Below are positions 15,683 through 25,413 of a stretch of DNA of 64,000 bases, piece after piece (positions within the stretch are counted from its first letter, which is position 1; each line of letters begins with the position of its first letter). Where the stretch lies: contig BOKW01000007.1 in assembly GCA_016861185.1 (NCBI GenBank), positions 186,001 to 250,000 on the forward strand, given 5' to 3'. The notes under the pieces were generated by a model. The model saw only the letters and a list, made by a program, of their open reading frames with translations, was not told where the DNA came from and made no database searches. The position numbers and the translations under genes are program-made. Source of the stretch: Betaproteobacteria bacterium (lineage in GTDB: Bacteria > Pseudomonadota > Gammaproteobacteria > Burkholderiales > Burkholderiaceae_F).

Positions 15683-18600
15683 TCACGCGGCTTCGAGCGT
15701 GACGACGCGGTCGATCATCTTGTCGAACTCGGCTTCGACCTTTGCCTTGAAGTCGGATTCGATCTGGTAGATCTCGGTGAATTCGGCGAACGCCCAGCGG
15801 CCGAAAGTGCCGAGGTTGTTCACGCCGGGCACCCAGTGGGTTTCCATCGCCAGCTTCTTTTCTTTGGCGTCCTCGCGGCGGTAGCCCTTGATCTCGACGA
15901 CCAGGTGCAGCAGGTCGTCGTCGCCCCGGCCGTCGTCGACCAGCACGATGAAATCCGGCAGGTACTTGCGCGTCTCCGAACCGTAGCGATACGGCACCTC
16001 CAGCCCGAGGTTGTGGTTCTTCACGTAGGCGCGTACGCGCGGATGCGCTTCGGCCACGCGGCAGAACTCGGCTTCCCAGTCGCTATCGAGGATCACCCAG
16101 TTGACGTGGCACTTGGGCGGCGGCCCGCTGGTATCCCAGCGCAACGTCTTGGAGGTGTTGAAGCGCACGTGCGCGGTGGAGCCGACGGGGTTGTAGGGGT
16201 CGAGCACGGCCTTGATCGGCCGCTCGCCGACGAACTTGCGGGTGATGCCGGCGGTGATGCGGTTGCACGCCATGTCCGCAAGTTCCTGGTACATCAGCAG
16301 CGCCGGGTACGTGCCGCCCTTGCACACCAGATAGCCGTCGAGCCATTGCTTGGTGATGCGCTTCAGTTGCCCGAACAGGTGCAGCTTGGGCGCCTCGCCG
16401 GGATCGCGCCACTTGGTGTAGAGCAGCCGCTGCGTGAGGTGAAAGAGTAGCGTCGAGTGCCGCATGTCGCCCAGGTGGTCGAGGCTCAGATCGACGGACT
16501 CGCCGATGATGCCGGCGTTGCGGGTGATCGACGGGCCGACCAGTTCCGGCGTCAGCACCAGCACGGAGTCGTCGTTGAACTCTGCCGTAAGGCGTTCTTC
16601 CGGCAGTTCGACGCGGTAGCCCTCGACGCGCGGGAAGCGAATCTCCAATGCATCGCGCTCGGGCCTGACCGCTTTGACCTGGATCGTCTCGCGCGGCGGC
16701 TGCGGCGGCGCGACGACCGGCTTGGCCGTGAAGTCGAACGGGATGCCGAGCACGTCGGCGTATTCGACGTTGAAGAGGTTCTGTTCGTTCAGGTCGTACG
16801 ACTGGCGGCGCAGCGCGCGGCCGATCACCTGCTCGCACAGCAACTGCGTGCCGAACGCGCGCACACCGAGCACATGCGTGACGGTGTTGGCGTCCCAGCC
16901 TTCGGTCAGCATCGAGACGGAAACGACGCAACGGACCTGTTCGCCGAGCCGCCCCGGCTTGCCGACGGTGTTCATCACCTCGCGCAGCAGATCCTGGTCG
17001 GTGAGGTTGTCGGCCTGCCGCCGGTCGCCGGTGCGCTCGACGATCTCGCGGCGGAAGCGCTCGATCTCGTCGGCGGCCATCGTGTGGAAGTTGTCGTCGA
17101 GCGCTTCGCCCGATTCGAGCTGTTCGCTGTCGATCAGCAGCGTGTTCGGGCGCGGGAGCGGGTTGCCGTGCTCGTCGAAGTTCTGGAACAGTCGCAGGCG
17201 GCCGTTTTCGAGCGTGGTCGTGCCGTCATCGTTGCTCCTGTAGAAGCCGGAGATGTAGTCGTAGACGAGCTTGGACGTGGAGGTGTTGTTGCAGACGACG
17301 ATGAAGCAGGGCGGCACGCGGATGCCGGCGTCCTGCCACAGCTTGAACGTTTTCTCGTAATGACCGTACAGCGCCAGCAGCGCCGTCTGCAGCGGCGCGG
17401 GCAGTGCGAGCGGATCGAGGGCTTCGGCCTTGCCGCGACCTTTCTTGGGCATGTCCTTGCGGATGTTCTCCCACAGGTTGCGGTACATCGGCATCTCGTT
17501 GCCGGGAATGTTGTCGGCGACCGGCACGCGCGGCAGCTTGACGATGCCGCACTCGATCGCGTCCATCAGCGAGAAGTCGCTCATGGTCCACGGGAACAGC
17601 GTGCCCTCGGCGTAGCCCGAGCCGCGCAGGAAGAACGGCGTGGCCGACAGGTCGATCACGCGCGCGATGCCAAGCTTGCGGTTGACGGCCTCCAGCCCGG
17701 AGATCCACAGGCGGGCGGCTTCGTTGTTCTTCTCAGCTTCCTTGCGCTCGTCGCCTTTCAGCTCTTCGTCTTCGTCCGCGCCCGGTTTCTCCCGGTAGCA
17801 GTGGTGCGCTTCGTCGTTCAGGACGAGGATATTCTTCAAGCCCATCAGGTCGGGCATCACCCGCTGCAGCATCTGCCCCTCGGTTTCGAGGGTGCTCAGC
17901 GCCTCGCCGCGACCCTGCAGCAGGGCGCGGCCGCCTTTGGACAACTCGAGGCGCTCGCGCAGCTTGAAGGCGTGGTAGTTGGTGATGACGATCTTGGCGC
18001 GGTGGATCTCTTCCAGCAGGTCGCCCGGGACGAGTTCGCGCTCCTTGTAGTAGCTGTCCGGATCGTTCGGCTGCAGCACGCGCAGCCGGTCCTTGATCGT
18101 CAGGCCTGGCGTGACGACGAGGAAGCCGCGCGTGAAGCGCTTGCTTTGCGGCCGCCGCACCGCGTTGATCGTCTGCCAGGCGATCAACATCGCCATCACC
18201 GTCGTCTTGCCTGCGCCGGTGGCGAGCTTCAGCGCGAGCCGCATCAGTTCCGGATTGGCGTCGTTGTTGGCGTTGGCGAGATGCTCCAGAAAGCGCTCGC
18301 CGGCCTTGCCGATGCTCGGCGCGACTTCGGTCAGCCAGATCGCCGTTTCGACCGCCTCGATCTGGCAGAAGAACGGCCGGATGCCGCTGAACTCATGATG
18401 GCGCCAATGCTGGAGCAGGCGGGCCGTTTCCGGTGTGACGCGCCAGTCGTTCGGATTCGGCAGCCGGCGCCATTCGTCGACGTGCTGGCGCACCGACTGG
18501 ATGATGGCGGTGTGGTCGTACTGCTGCTCTTTGGTGGAAAGGCCCTTGCCCTCGTCGAAGACGAGCGAAGCCTGTTCCGCGGCGCCCTTGCGTTTCCTGG

Positions 18601-18748
18601 GCTTGGGGATCGGGGTGATGAATTCTGCGCGGCGGCGGCTCTCAACGATTCTCTGCGTCGGCTGGCCGGTTGCGTCGAGCTCCCAATGGCGTGACGGATA
18701 ACCGTAGGGGCTGTTGAGGATGGGTTGCTCGAAGAAGCGGTTATCCAT
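15683..18748 (-). CDS. DEAD/DEAH helicase-type restriction endonuclease subunit
   Basis: The protein has 1021 residues. A superfamily 2 helicase core carries Walker A ATGAGKT at 176-182, DEAH at 312-315, SAT at 368-370 and a motif VI region with QVIGRALRR. The C-terminus has a PD-(D/E)XK nuclease pattern, PDF at 931-933 and EIK at 952-954. This is the layout of type III Res-like enzymes, close to what is annotated as the BPTD_3080 family. It probably pairs with the methyltransferase gene downstream on the same strand. The ORF6N, vapB and repeat insertions separate the two and are odd for a single R-M operon. Confidence 0.9.
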   Translation of the reverse strand: MDNRFFEQPILNSPYGYPSRHWELDATGQPTQRIVESRRRAEFITPIPKPRKRKGAAEQASLVFDEGKGLSTKEQQYDHTAIIQSVRQHVDEWRRLPNPNDWRVTPETARLLQHWRHHEFSGIRPFFCQIEAVETAIWLTEVAPSIGKAGERFLEHLANANNDANPELMRLALKLATGAGKTTVMAMLIAWQTINAVRRPQSKRFTRGFLVVTPGLTIKDRLRVLQPNDPDSYYKERELVPGDLLEEIHRAKIVITNYHAFKLRERLELSKGGRALLQGRGEALSTLETEGQMLQRVMPDLMGLKNILVLNDEAHHCYREKPGADEDEELKGDERKEAEKNNEAARLWISGLEAVNRKLGIARVIDLSATPFFLRGSGYAEGTLFPWTMSDFSLMDAIECGIVKLPRVPVADNIPGNEMPMYRNLWENIRKDMPKKGRGKAEALDPLALPAPLQTALLALYGHYEKTFKLWQDAGIRVPPCFIVVCNNTSTSKLVYDYISGFYRSNDDGTTTLENGRLRLFQNFDEHGNPLPRPNTLLIDSEQLESGEALDDNFHTMAADEIERFRREIVERTGDRRQADNLTDQDLLREVMNTVGKPGRLGEQVRCVVSVSMLTEGWDANTVTHVLGVRAFGTQLLCEQVIGRALRRQSYDLNEQNLFNVEYADVLGIPFDFTAKPVVAPPQPPRETIQVKAVRPERDALEIRFPRVEGYRVELPEERLTAEFNDDSVLVLTPELVGPSITRNAGIIGESVDLSLDHLGDMRHSTLLFHLTQRLLYTKWRDPGEAPKLHLFGQLKRITKQWLDGYLVCKGGTYPALLMYQELADMACNRITAGITRKFVGERPIKAVLDPYNPVGSTAHVRFNTSKTLRWDTSGPPPKCHVNWVILDSDWEAEFCRVAEAHPRVRAYVKNHNLGLEVPYRYGSETRKYLPDFIVLVDDGRGDDDLLHLVVEIKGYRREDAKEKKLAMETHWVPGVNNLGTFGRWAFAEFTEIYQIESDFKAKVEAEFDKMIDRVVTLEAA

Positions 18749-19003
18749 GTCCCTTGACGAGAGGTGGGCATGCGAGCGGGTCGCGCCCGAAGCTTACAGG
18801 CGCGCCCGTCGAAAGGGCAGCCTCGACACCCGGTTCCGGCGCGCCCGCGCCAGCGACGACGCCGGCGACCGCGAACCACTGCCTTCGCCTCCCCCCCGTT
18901 GATTCCCCCGCGCGCCGCCCCAAAATTGCGCGACCGAATGCGCCGGCGGGTTCCGGCCGTGACGAAACCGGCCGGCGCTTGCGGGTGAACATGGAGGAGC
19001 GCC

Positions 19004-19165
19004 ATGCCAACGTATCAATACCGCTGCGAAAAGTGCGGCGAAACGTTCGAGCGGGTCGAGCGCCTGGCCGAGCGCGAGTCGCCGCATCGCTGCCCGAAGT
19101 GCGGCAGCGAGTCGGTGCAGTCCGCACCGACGACCTTCATGGCCAAGACGTCGCGCAAGAGCTGA
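19004..19165 (+). CDS. FmdB-type zinc-ribbon protein
   Basis: This 53-residue protein starts MPTYQYRCEKCG, the hallmark of the FmdB/CxxC_CxxC_SSSS family of putative regulators. Cys8-Cys11 and Cys30-Cys33 form the zinc ribbon. A GGAGGAGC ribosome-binding site precedes the ATG. The C-terminal tail is Ser/Lys-rich. It is a single gene with the pirin gene converging from the other side. Confidence 0.9.
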   Translation: MPTYQYRCEKCGETFERVERLAERESPHRCPKCGSESVQSAPTTFMAKTSRKS

Positions 19166-19183
19166 GCGCGGCGCGAACGATCG

Positions 19184-19212
19184 GCGCGGCGGGCGCAGTG
19201 CACCCGCCGCGC
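19184..19212. terminator. Hairpin between convergent genes, possible terminator
   Basis: GCGCGGCGGG (19184-19193) pairs perfectly with CCCGCCGCGC (19203-19212) in the 51-base gap between the zinc-ribbon and pirin genes. There is no T-run on either side, so intrinsic termination is uncertain. Confidence 0.35.
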
Positions 19213-19216
19213 GCCG

Positions 19217-20083
19217 TCAGCGCGCCAGCGCGCCGAACCGCCCGCCGTTGAAGTCCTCGATCGCCTGCACGATCTGCTCCTCGCTGTTCATCACGAACGG
19301 GCCGTAGCCGACGACCGGCTCGTCGATCGGCTCGCCGGCGAGCAGCAGCACGGTGGCGTCGCCGTTGGCTTCGAGCGCGACGTCGCTGCCTTCGCGGTCG
19401 AGCAGCACGAGCTGCGCTTCGCGCGCGACCTGCGCGTCGTTGACCAGCACGGTGCCGCGCAGGACGACGAGCGCGAGCGTGTGGCCCGCCGGCAGCGTGA
19501 ACTCGGCGCGGCGTCCCGCGGCGAGCCGCACGTCCCACACTTCGATCGGCGTGAACGTGCGCGCCGGCCCGCGTTTGCCCGCGAACTCGCCGGCGATCAC
19601 GCGCACCGTGCCCGCGCCTTCCGGCAGCTTCACGGCCGGAATGTCCGCGTCGGGCAGCGTCTGGTAGCGCGGCGGCGTCATCTTGTCCCTGGCCGGCAGG
19701 TTGACCCACAGTTGCACCATCTCGAACGCGCCGCCCGTGCGCGTGAACTCGCGCGAGTGGAACTCCTCGTGCAGGATGCCGGCGCCGGCGGTCATCCACT
19801 GCACGTCGCCGGGGCCGATCCGGCCGCCGGCGCCGGTCGAGTCGCGATGCTCGACTTCGCCGGCGTAGACGATGGTCACGGTCTCGAAGCCGCGGTGCGG
19901 GTGCTCGCCCACGCCGCGCGGCCGCGCCGCCGGCGCGAACTGCGCCGGGCCGGCGTAGTCGAGCAGAAGGAACGGGCTGGTGTGCCGGCCGAAGCCGTGG
20001 TACGAGAACAGCGTGCGCACCGGAAAGCCGTCGCCGACCCAGTGGCGATCGGTGCTGGTGTAGACGCCGAGGACTTTTTTCAT
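19217..20083 (-). CDS. Pirin family protein
   Basis: The 288-residue bicupin has the pirin metal site motif HPHRGFETVTIVYAGEVEHRD in the N-terminal cupin (about residues 60-80), where three His and a later Glu bind iron. Bacterial pirins are quercetinase-like or redox-sensing proteins. The start MKKVLGVYTS is chosen because similarity to the family begins there; the frame is open ten codons further upstream without better support. Confidence 0.9.
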   Translation of the reverse strand: MKKVLGVYTSTDRHWVGDGFPVRTLFSYHGFGRHTSPFLLLDYAGPAQFAPAARPRGVGEHPHRGFETVTIVYAGEVEHRDSTGAGGRIGPGDVQWMTAGAGILHEEFHSREFTRTGGAFEMVQLWVNLPARDKMTPPRYQTLPDADIPAVKLPEGAGTVRVIAGEFAGKRGPARTFTPIEVWDVRLAAGRRAEFTLPAGHTLALVVLRGTVLVNDAQVAREAQLVLLDREGSDVALEANGDATVLLLAGEPIDEPVVGYGPFVMNSEEQIVQAIEDFNGGRFGALAR

Positions 20084-20252
20084 CGATTGCTCCATGCGGG
20101 GTCGCGGCCCCATCGAGATGCGCGGAAGGTAGGGGCGCCGTGTTCGTCGCGGTAGTCCGCGGAAATCGACCGCACCGTTCCACGCCGGGAACGATCTCGG
20201 TGGCCCTACCGCGCTGCGCGCGAGCCGCGACGCACCAGACCGATGGGAAGAA

Positions 20253-20350
20253 GCGAACGCGGAGACGCAAGGGCGCAGAGGGGCGCGGAGGAAAAGCGTT
20301 CGACCGACCTTCTCTGCGCTTCTCAGCGTCCTCTGCGCCTCTGCGTTCGC
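20253..20350. repeat. Dispersed inverted repeat (GCGGAGACGCAG type)
   Basis: Outer arms GCGAACGC and GCGTTCGC enclose purine-rich AGACGC/GCAGAGG units on the left and their complements (CCTCTGCGCCTCTGCG) on the right. It is a GC-richer relative of the CACGGAGACAC repeats at 31.0, 54.5 and 63.5 kb. It ends at the DUF5996 stop codon. Confidence 0.7.
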
Positions 20351-20361
20351 TCAGTCACAGT

Positions 20362-21279
20362 TCAACGCGGGCGATGCGCGAGCGCTTCGATGTCCCAGCC
20401 CGCGGCCGCGGCGCCCGCGCGATAGGCGCTTTCGAGGAATTGCAGCAGCGCGGCCGCGGGATCGGCGGCCGTGCGTGCGTCCTCGTACGGATAGATTGCG
20501 AGCGAGCTGCCGTTCGGCCGCGCCGTCCACGCCGCGCCGCTCGGCTGCAGCGGCGCCGCGCGCAGCCCGGCCGGCTCGGGGAAGGTGTACGAGTAGAAGG
20601 CCGGGTAGGGGACATTCTCGTCGCCGGCCCAGAAGCCGAAGCTCGCGACCTCGTGCGAATACGCCTCGCGCATCACGCGGCTGGCGCCTGGCATCGGCGG
20701 CGCTGCGCGCCCGGAAAACCGCGTGACCGCGAGGTCGAAGGTGTGCCAGAACAGGTGCACCGGTGTGCTCTTGCCGACGAAACGTCCGCGAAAGGCCTCG
20801 AACACGCCGGCGATCGCCACCAGCGCGCGCCAGAAGCGCTGCACGGCCGCCGCGTCGTAGCGCGCGTGCACGCGATCCTCGACGAACGGGATCGTGCTCA
20901 TGCAGTCGTACGGATGCGGATGGATGTCGGCGCGCACGCCGAGCGCGGCGAGCCGATCGCGCAGCGCTTCGTAGAAGTCGCAGACCGCGAGCCCGTCGTG
21001 CAGCGGAAACGAAGCCCGCCGCCCGGACGACAGGTCGATCCGCAGCGCGTGGTCGACGAAGTCGAACGCGATCTCGCAGGCACCCGCGCCGGTCGGCATC
21101 GCGCCGGTGGTCAGCCCGCGCGCGTTGACGTACAGCGTGACGTGCCACCAGTGGTTGACGGGAGGCGCGAGCGCGAGCCGCAGCTTGCCGACGATCTGCA
21201 GGTAAAGGTGCAGCGTGTCCTTCGAGTCGCGCCAGTCGGCGTACGGCAGCGCGGGCCAGCCGGGTGCGGTGGCTTGCAT
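20362..21279 (-). CDS. DUF5996 family protein
   Basis: The 305-residue protein begins WPALPYADWRDSKDTLHLYLQI and continues NHWWHVTLYVNARGL, the typical opening of the DUF5996 family. Later conserved-looking parts include HLFWHTFDLAVTRFSG and ASFGFWAGDE. There is no signal peptide or membrane helix, so it is probably cytoplasmic. The family's activity is unknown. It is encoded just upstream of the FMN reductase gene on the opposite side of a 10-base gap, same strand order. Confidence 0.85.
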   Translation of the reverse strand: MQATAPGWPALPYADWRDSKDTLHLYLQIVGKLRLALAPPVNHWWHVTLYVNARGLTTGAMPTGAGACEIAFDFVDHALRIDLSSGRRASFPLHDGLAVCDFYEALRDRLAALGVRADIHPHPYDCMSTIPFVEDRVHARYDAAAVQRFWRALVAIAGVFEAFRGRFVGKSTPVHLFWHTFDLAVTRFSGRAAPPMPGASRVMREAYSHEVASFGFWAGDENVPYPAFYSYTFPEPAGLRAAPLQPSGAAWTARPNGSSLAIYPYEDARTAADPAAALLQFLESAYRAGAAAAGWDIEALAHRPR

Positions 21280-21289
21280 CGCCTTGCCT

Positions 21290-21850
21290 TCAAGCCTGCG
21301 CGCCGCGGACGAACTCAACGAAGCCCGCGACAAAGCCGCGAAGCTGCTCGCGAATCGCGGCGTCGGTGAGCGCGCCGTTCGGATCGAACGCCGTTCCGGC
21401 GCGCGACACCATCAAACGGGCGCCGAACCACGGCCGCGTGCCGAGCGTGCGCAGCACCGGCAGCCACGCGTTCTGGGCGAGCACGGTGCCGAAGCCGCCC
21501 GGTGTGGCGCCCATCACCGCGACCGGCTTGCCGCCGAACACGCGCGGGATGTCCGCCGCCGGGCGCGTCAGCCAGTCGATCGCGTTCTTCATCACGCCGG
21601 GGATCGAGTTGTTGTATTCGGGCGTCGCGAGCAGCAGACCGTTGGCGGCGGCGATCGCGTCCTTCAACGCCTGCACCGCAGGCGGGATGCCTTGTTCGCG
21701 TTCGACATCGCCGTCGTATAGCGGAATGTCGCGGATCGATCCGATCTTCAGTGCGGTGCCTTCGGGCATCGCCTCGACCGCCGCGCGCAGCAGCGCCGAG
21801 TTGAACGAGTCGCGCCGCAGGCTGCCGGAAACTCCGACGATCGTCGTCAC
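21290..21850 (-). CDS. NADPH-dependent FMN reductase
   Basis: The 186-residue protein has a flavodoxin-like fold. GVSGSLRRDSFNSALLR at residues 7-23 is the FMN-phosphate loop and TPEYNNSIPGVMKNAIDWL (about 76-94) is the flavin/NADPH signature of the ChrR/YieF-type quinone and chromate reductases. It probably reduces quinones or other acceptors with NADPH. The DUF5996 gene follows 10 bases downstream, so the two likely form an operon. Confidence 0.92.
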   Translation of the reverse strand: MTTIVGVSGSLRRDSFNSALLRAAVEAMPEGTALKIGSIRDIPLYDGDVEREQGIPPAVQALKDAIAAANGLLLATPEYNNSIPGVMKNAIDWLTRPAADIPRVFGGKPVAVMGATPGGFGTVLAQNAWLPVLRTLGTRPWFGARLMVSRAGTAFDPNGALTDAAIREQLRGFVAGFVEFVRGAQA

Positions 21851-21910
21851 GAGCGTGCTCCTCTTCGATGTGGCCGCCGCGGCTGCCGTGCGGGCGCCGG
21901 CCGCGGCGCG

Positions 21911-22210
21911 CTATCCATAAACGACCGCCCCGGCGATGACCGCGCTGTTCAGCACGATCCACCCGATGCAGGGCAGGTAGATGTTCTTGTCGCGCTTCAG
22001 CAGCCCGAACCAGAACCACAACAGCGCCGAAATCAAGTACGCGCTCCAGGACCAGACCGAAACTCCCGCCGCCTGGCGGCCGATCCATATCGTCAACACC
22101 TGCGGAACGGTCATCAGCAGAGTGAAGAGCGACATGCCTCCCAGCACGCGCCGCAGGGTGGTCTCGGAAAGCAAACCGAATGCGGAAGCGGGCGTCGGAT
22201 CCGGAGCCAT
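21911..22210 (-). CDS. SemiSWEET-like sugar transporter
   Basis: The 99-residue membrane protein has three hydrophobic helices. The PQ motif (TVPQVLTIW) in the first helix and the following SVWSWSAYLISALLWFWFGL match bacterial SemiSWEETs, which dimerise to pass sugars. The ATG at 22210 was preferred over a GTG two codons upstream because GGGAGG sits five bases before it. A soluble tail of about 20 residues precedes helix 1. Its substrate is unknown. Confidence 0.8.
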   Translation of the reverse strand: MAPDPTPASAFGLLSETTLRRVLGGMSLFTLLMTVPQVLTIWIGRQAAGVSVWSWSAYLISALLWFWFGLLKRDKNIYLPCIGWIVLNSAVIAGAVVYG

Positions 22211-22393
22211 CTTCACCTCCCGTCGCTTGATTCATGGGGCCGGTCTCACGTCGGCGCCGATGCGCTCCGTCGTCGCCGCGCATCGAATCCGCCGGTCGGT
22301 CCTCCGGGCGATCGTAGAACCGACTTCGGCGGCCGCGGAAGTACCGTGATTTATCCTGTCCGTTCCGCTGCTGGAACGATCGCGATCGGCCCC

Positions 22394-23353
22394 GTGTACG
22401 ACCTCAACGATCTCTACTTCTTCGCGCAGGTCGTCGATCACAGGGGCTTTGCGCCCGCCGGCCGCGCGCTCGGCGTGCCGAAGTCGAAGCTGAGCCGCCG
22501 CATCGCGCTGCTGGAAGAGCGGCTCGGCGTGCGGCTGATCCAGCGCTCGACGCGCCGCTTCGCCGTCACCGACATCGGCGAACGCTTCTACCGCCACTGC
22601 AAGGCGATGCTCGTCGAGGCCGAGGCGGCGCAGGAGGCGATCGAGACGATGCGCGCCGAGCCGCAGGGCATCGTGCGGCTCGCCTGCCCGGTCGCGCTGC
22701 TGCAGTACCAGGTCGGCGCGATGCTCGCGCAGTTTCTCGTGCGGTGTCCGCGCGTGAAACTGCAGCTCGAAGCGACCAACCGGCGCGTCGACGTGATCGG
22801 CGAGAGCTTCGACCTCGCGCTGCGCGTGCGCTTTCCGCCGCTGGAAGACAGCGAGCTGGTGATGAAGGTGCTCGGCGAAAGCCCGCAATGCCTGGTCGCC
22901 GGCCCCGCGCTGCTCGCGCGCCACGGCGTGCCGCAGGTTCCCGCGGACCTGCACGCGCTGCCGAGCCTCGATCTCGCGCGCGGCGACGGCGAGCACGCCT
23001 GGCGGCTCGGCGGACCGGACGGCGCGGACGCGACCGTGCATCACGAACCGCGGCTCGTCACCGACGACATGGCTGCGCTGCGCGCGGCGGCGCTCGCCGG
23101 CGTGGGCGCCGTACAGCTTCCGACGATGGTCGTGCGCGACGATGTCGAACGCGGCGCGCTGATCCGCCTGCTGCCGCGCTGGCGGCTGCGCAGCGGCATC
23201 GTGCACGCCGTGTTTCCATCGCGCCGCGGGCTGCTGCCTTCGGTGCGCGAGCTGATCGACTTCCTCGCCGCGCGTTACGCGGAGTTGGGTGCCGCGGAGA
23301 ACCGACCCTCGCCCGCATCGGCGGAAGAGGGCGCCAGCGCGGCGGGCGGGTGA
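22394..23353 (+). CDS. LysR family transcriptional regulator
   Basis: The 319-residue protein has an N-terminal winged helix-turn-helix (LNDLYFFAQVVDHRGFAPAG, then SKLSRRIALLEERLGVRL) and a substrate-binding domain from about residue 90. The start is a GTG at 22394, giving MYDLNDL. The gene is divergent from the SemiSWEET, FMN reductase and DUF5996 genes, the usual position for a LysR regulator of those genes. The ligand is not predictable. Confidence 0.92.
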   Translation: MYDLNDLYFFAQVVDHRGFAPAGRALGVPKSKLSRRIALLEERLGVRLIQRSTRRFAVTDIGERFYRHCKAMLVEAEAAQEAIETMRAEPQGIVRLACPVALLQYQVGAMLAQFLVRCPRVKLQLEATNRRVDVIGESFDLALRVRFPPLEDSELVMKVLGESPQCLVAGPALLARHGVPQVPADLHALPSLDLARGDGEHAWRLGGPDGADATVHHEPRLVTDDMAALRAAALAGVGAVQLPTMVVRDDVERGALIRLLPRWRLRSGIVHAVFPSRRGLLPSVRELIDFLAARYAELGAAENRPSPASAEEGASAAGG

Positions 23354-23386
23354 GGGCAGGCAGCGCGTCGACCGCCGCCCGCCGGC

Positions 23387-25351
23387 TCAATCCGGCCGCA
23401 ACAGAAACCGCTCGAGAAACAGCACGCGCGCGTAGAAGGCGTAATCGGCGTTCGCCTTCTTGGCGAAACCGTGGCCTTCGTCCTCGGCGATCAGGCTCCA
23501 CACCGGCACGCCGTTGGCGCGCACGGTGCGCACGATCTGCTCGGCTTCCCGCACCGGCACGCGCGGATCGTTGCGGCCGTGCAGGACGAACAGCGGCACG
23601 CGGATCTGCGCGGCGTTCGTGAGCGGCGAGATGCGGTCGAGGAACGCGCGCATCGCCGGATCGCGCTCGTCGCCGTACTCGGAGCGGCGCAGGTCGCGCC
23701 GGTAGCTTTCGGTGCGCTCGAGGAAGGTGACGAAGTGCGAAATGCCGACCGCGCTGATCGCGGCGCGGATGCGGTCGCCGTAGTGCACCGCGACCGCGAG
23801 CGTCATGTAGCCGCCGTAGCTGCCGCCCTGCACGGCGACGCGCTGCGCGTCGAGGTCGGGCTGCGCGGCGATCCAGTCGAGCAGCGCGCCGATGTCGCGC
23901 ACGGCATCCTCGCGCCGCATGCCGTCGTCGAGCGCGACGAAGGTCTTGCCGAAGCCGGTCGAGCCGCGCACGTTCGGCTCGATCAGCACGATGCCCAGCT
24001 CGTTGATCAGGTAGTTGTTGCGTCCGTTGAAGTCGAGCCGCGCCTGCACCGCCGGCCCGCCGTGGATGTCGATCAGCACCGGCCGCGGCCCCGCGAAGCG
24101 CGCCGGCGGCCGCGTGATCCAGCCGCTGATCCTGCGGCCGTCGAAGCTCGTCCACTCGACCAGCTCCGACGGGCGGAAAGTTCGCGTGTCGATGCCCGCC
24201 GTGTCGGCCGGCGCCCACACGGTGCGCGTGCGCGCCGCAAGGTCGACGACCTCGACGCTCGACGGCGACTGCGCGGAGACGACCGCCAGCGCGACCGCAC
24301 GCGCGTCGGGCGCGAAGCGCAGCGCGGTGACGTTGCCGGGCGGCGCCGGCACCGCGATCGGCTCGAGCGTGGCCGCGTCGTAGAGGCGCGGCACGCCGCG
24401 CCCGGCCTCGTTGACGACCACCGCGATGCGCGAGCGGTCGCGTGCGATCTCCACCGCGTGCACGTCCCACGCGACGCCGCGCGTCACGCGCTCGAAGGCG
24501 CCGCTCGCAGGATCGAAGCGCTCGAGCCGGCGGAACTCGTCCGCGCGGTCGGTCGCGACGAAGATGCGCCGCCCGTCCGGCGCGTAGTGCGCCGACGCGA
24601 AGAACGCGGGCGCGTCGCCCGCGCGCGGCAGAAGCCGCGTGCGTCGTCCGCTCGCGGTGTCGAGCGTCCAGACCTCGCTGTCGGCCGGCGAGCGATAGCG
24701 GACGAGCAGCACGCTGCGGTCGTCGTCGGAGACGTCCGACGCGAACCAGCCCGTGCCCGGCAGCGTGGCGAGCACGCGCCGCGCGCCGCTCGCGGGTTCC
24801 AGCAGCGCGACCTCGGTCGTCACGCGCTCGCGCGTGCCGCCGGGCGCGGTGCGGTCCAGCGGCACCGAGGTCTGCACGAACGCGGTGCCGGCGCGGTTGA
24901 ACGGTCCGAGCGCGTGCCGCCGGCCCGCGTCGCTGAGCTGCGTTTCCTGTCCGGTGGTGATGTCCAGCCGGTAGATCTGCGTCGCTTCGTCGCCGCCGGC
25001 GTCGCGCAGGAACACGAGCAGGTTCGGGCGTCCAGGAACGAAGGCGCCGCTGCGGGTCGGCTCCTGCGAGCGCGTCAACGCTTCGAGCGGCCGGCCGGGG
25101 CGCGCGCGATGAAGCTGCACCGTGTTGCCGCTGCGGAAAGCGACCAGCAGCGATGCGCCGTCCGGCGACCAGTCGAGCAGCGCGGCGCCGCGGAACTCGC
25201 CGTACGGACCCACGCGGCGCACGAGCTCGGCCGGCACCGCGGGCACACCGGACAGCGTCAACGCCGGGGGTGGCGCAAGCGGAGGCGTTGCGGGCGGTGC
25301 GGCGCAGGCGGCGAGCAGGGCGGTCAGCGCGAGCGGCAGGCGGGAATTCAT
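23387..25351 (-). CDS. S9 family prolyl oligopeptidase, lipoprotein
   Basis: The 654-residue protein has a lipoprotein signal with lipobox LAAC at residues 13-16, so it is probably anchored in an envelope membrane. A beta-propeller region of about 350 residues precedes the alpha/beta-hydrolase domain. The catalytic triad is Ser511 in GGSYGGYM, Asp595 in GRNDPRV and His627 in DEGHGF. This arrangement is typical of S9C acylaminoacyl or dipeptidyl peptidases acting on short peptides. It stands alone, convergent with the LysR gene. Confidence 0.93.
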   Translation of the reverse strand: MNSRLPLALTALLAACAAPPATPPLAPPPALTLSGVPAVPAELVRRVGPYGEFRGAALLDWSPDGASLLVAFRSGNTVQLHRARPGRPLEALTRSQEPTRSGAFVPGRPNLLVFLRDAGGDEATQIYRLDITTGQETQLSDAGRRHALGPFNRAGTAFVQTSVPLDRTAPGGTRERVTTEVALLEPASGARRVLATLPGTGWFASDVSDDDRSVLLVRYRSPADSEVWTLDTASGRRTRLLPRAGDAPAFFASAHYAPDGRRIFVATDRADEFRRLERFDPASGAFERVTRGVAWDVHAVEIARDRSRIAVVVNEAGRGVPRLYDAATLEPIAVPAPPGNVTALRFAPDARAVALAVVSAQSPSSVEVVDLAARTRTVWAPADTAGIDTRTFRPSELVEWTSFDGRRISGWITRPPARFAGPRPVLIDIHGGPAVQARLDFNGRNNYLINELGIVLIEPNVRGSTGFGKTFVALDDGMRREDAVRDIGALLDWIAAQPDLDAQRVAVQGGSYGGYMTLAVAVHYGDRIRAAISAVGISHFVTFLERTESYRRDLRRSEYGDERDPAMRAFLDRISPLTNAAQIRVPLFVLHGRNDPRVPVREAEQIVRTVRANGVPVWSLIAEDEGHGFAKKANADYAFYARVLFLERFLLRPD

Positions 25352-25413
25352 GTCGATCGGGTCACCGGGTGTCGTGCGCGCGGATCATGCCCGATCGTTT
25401 GCCCCGCGGCGCG

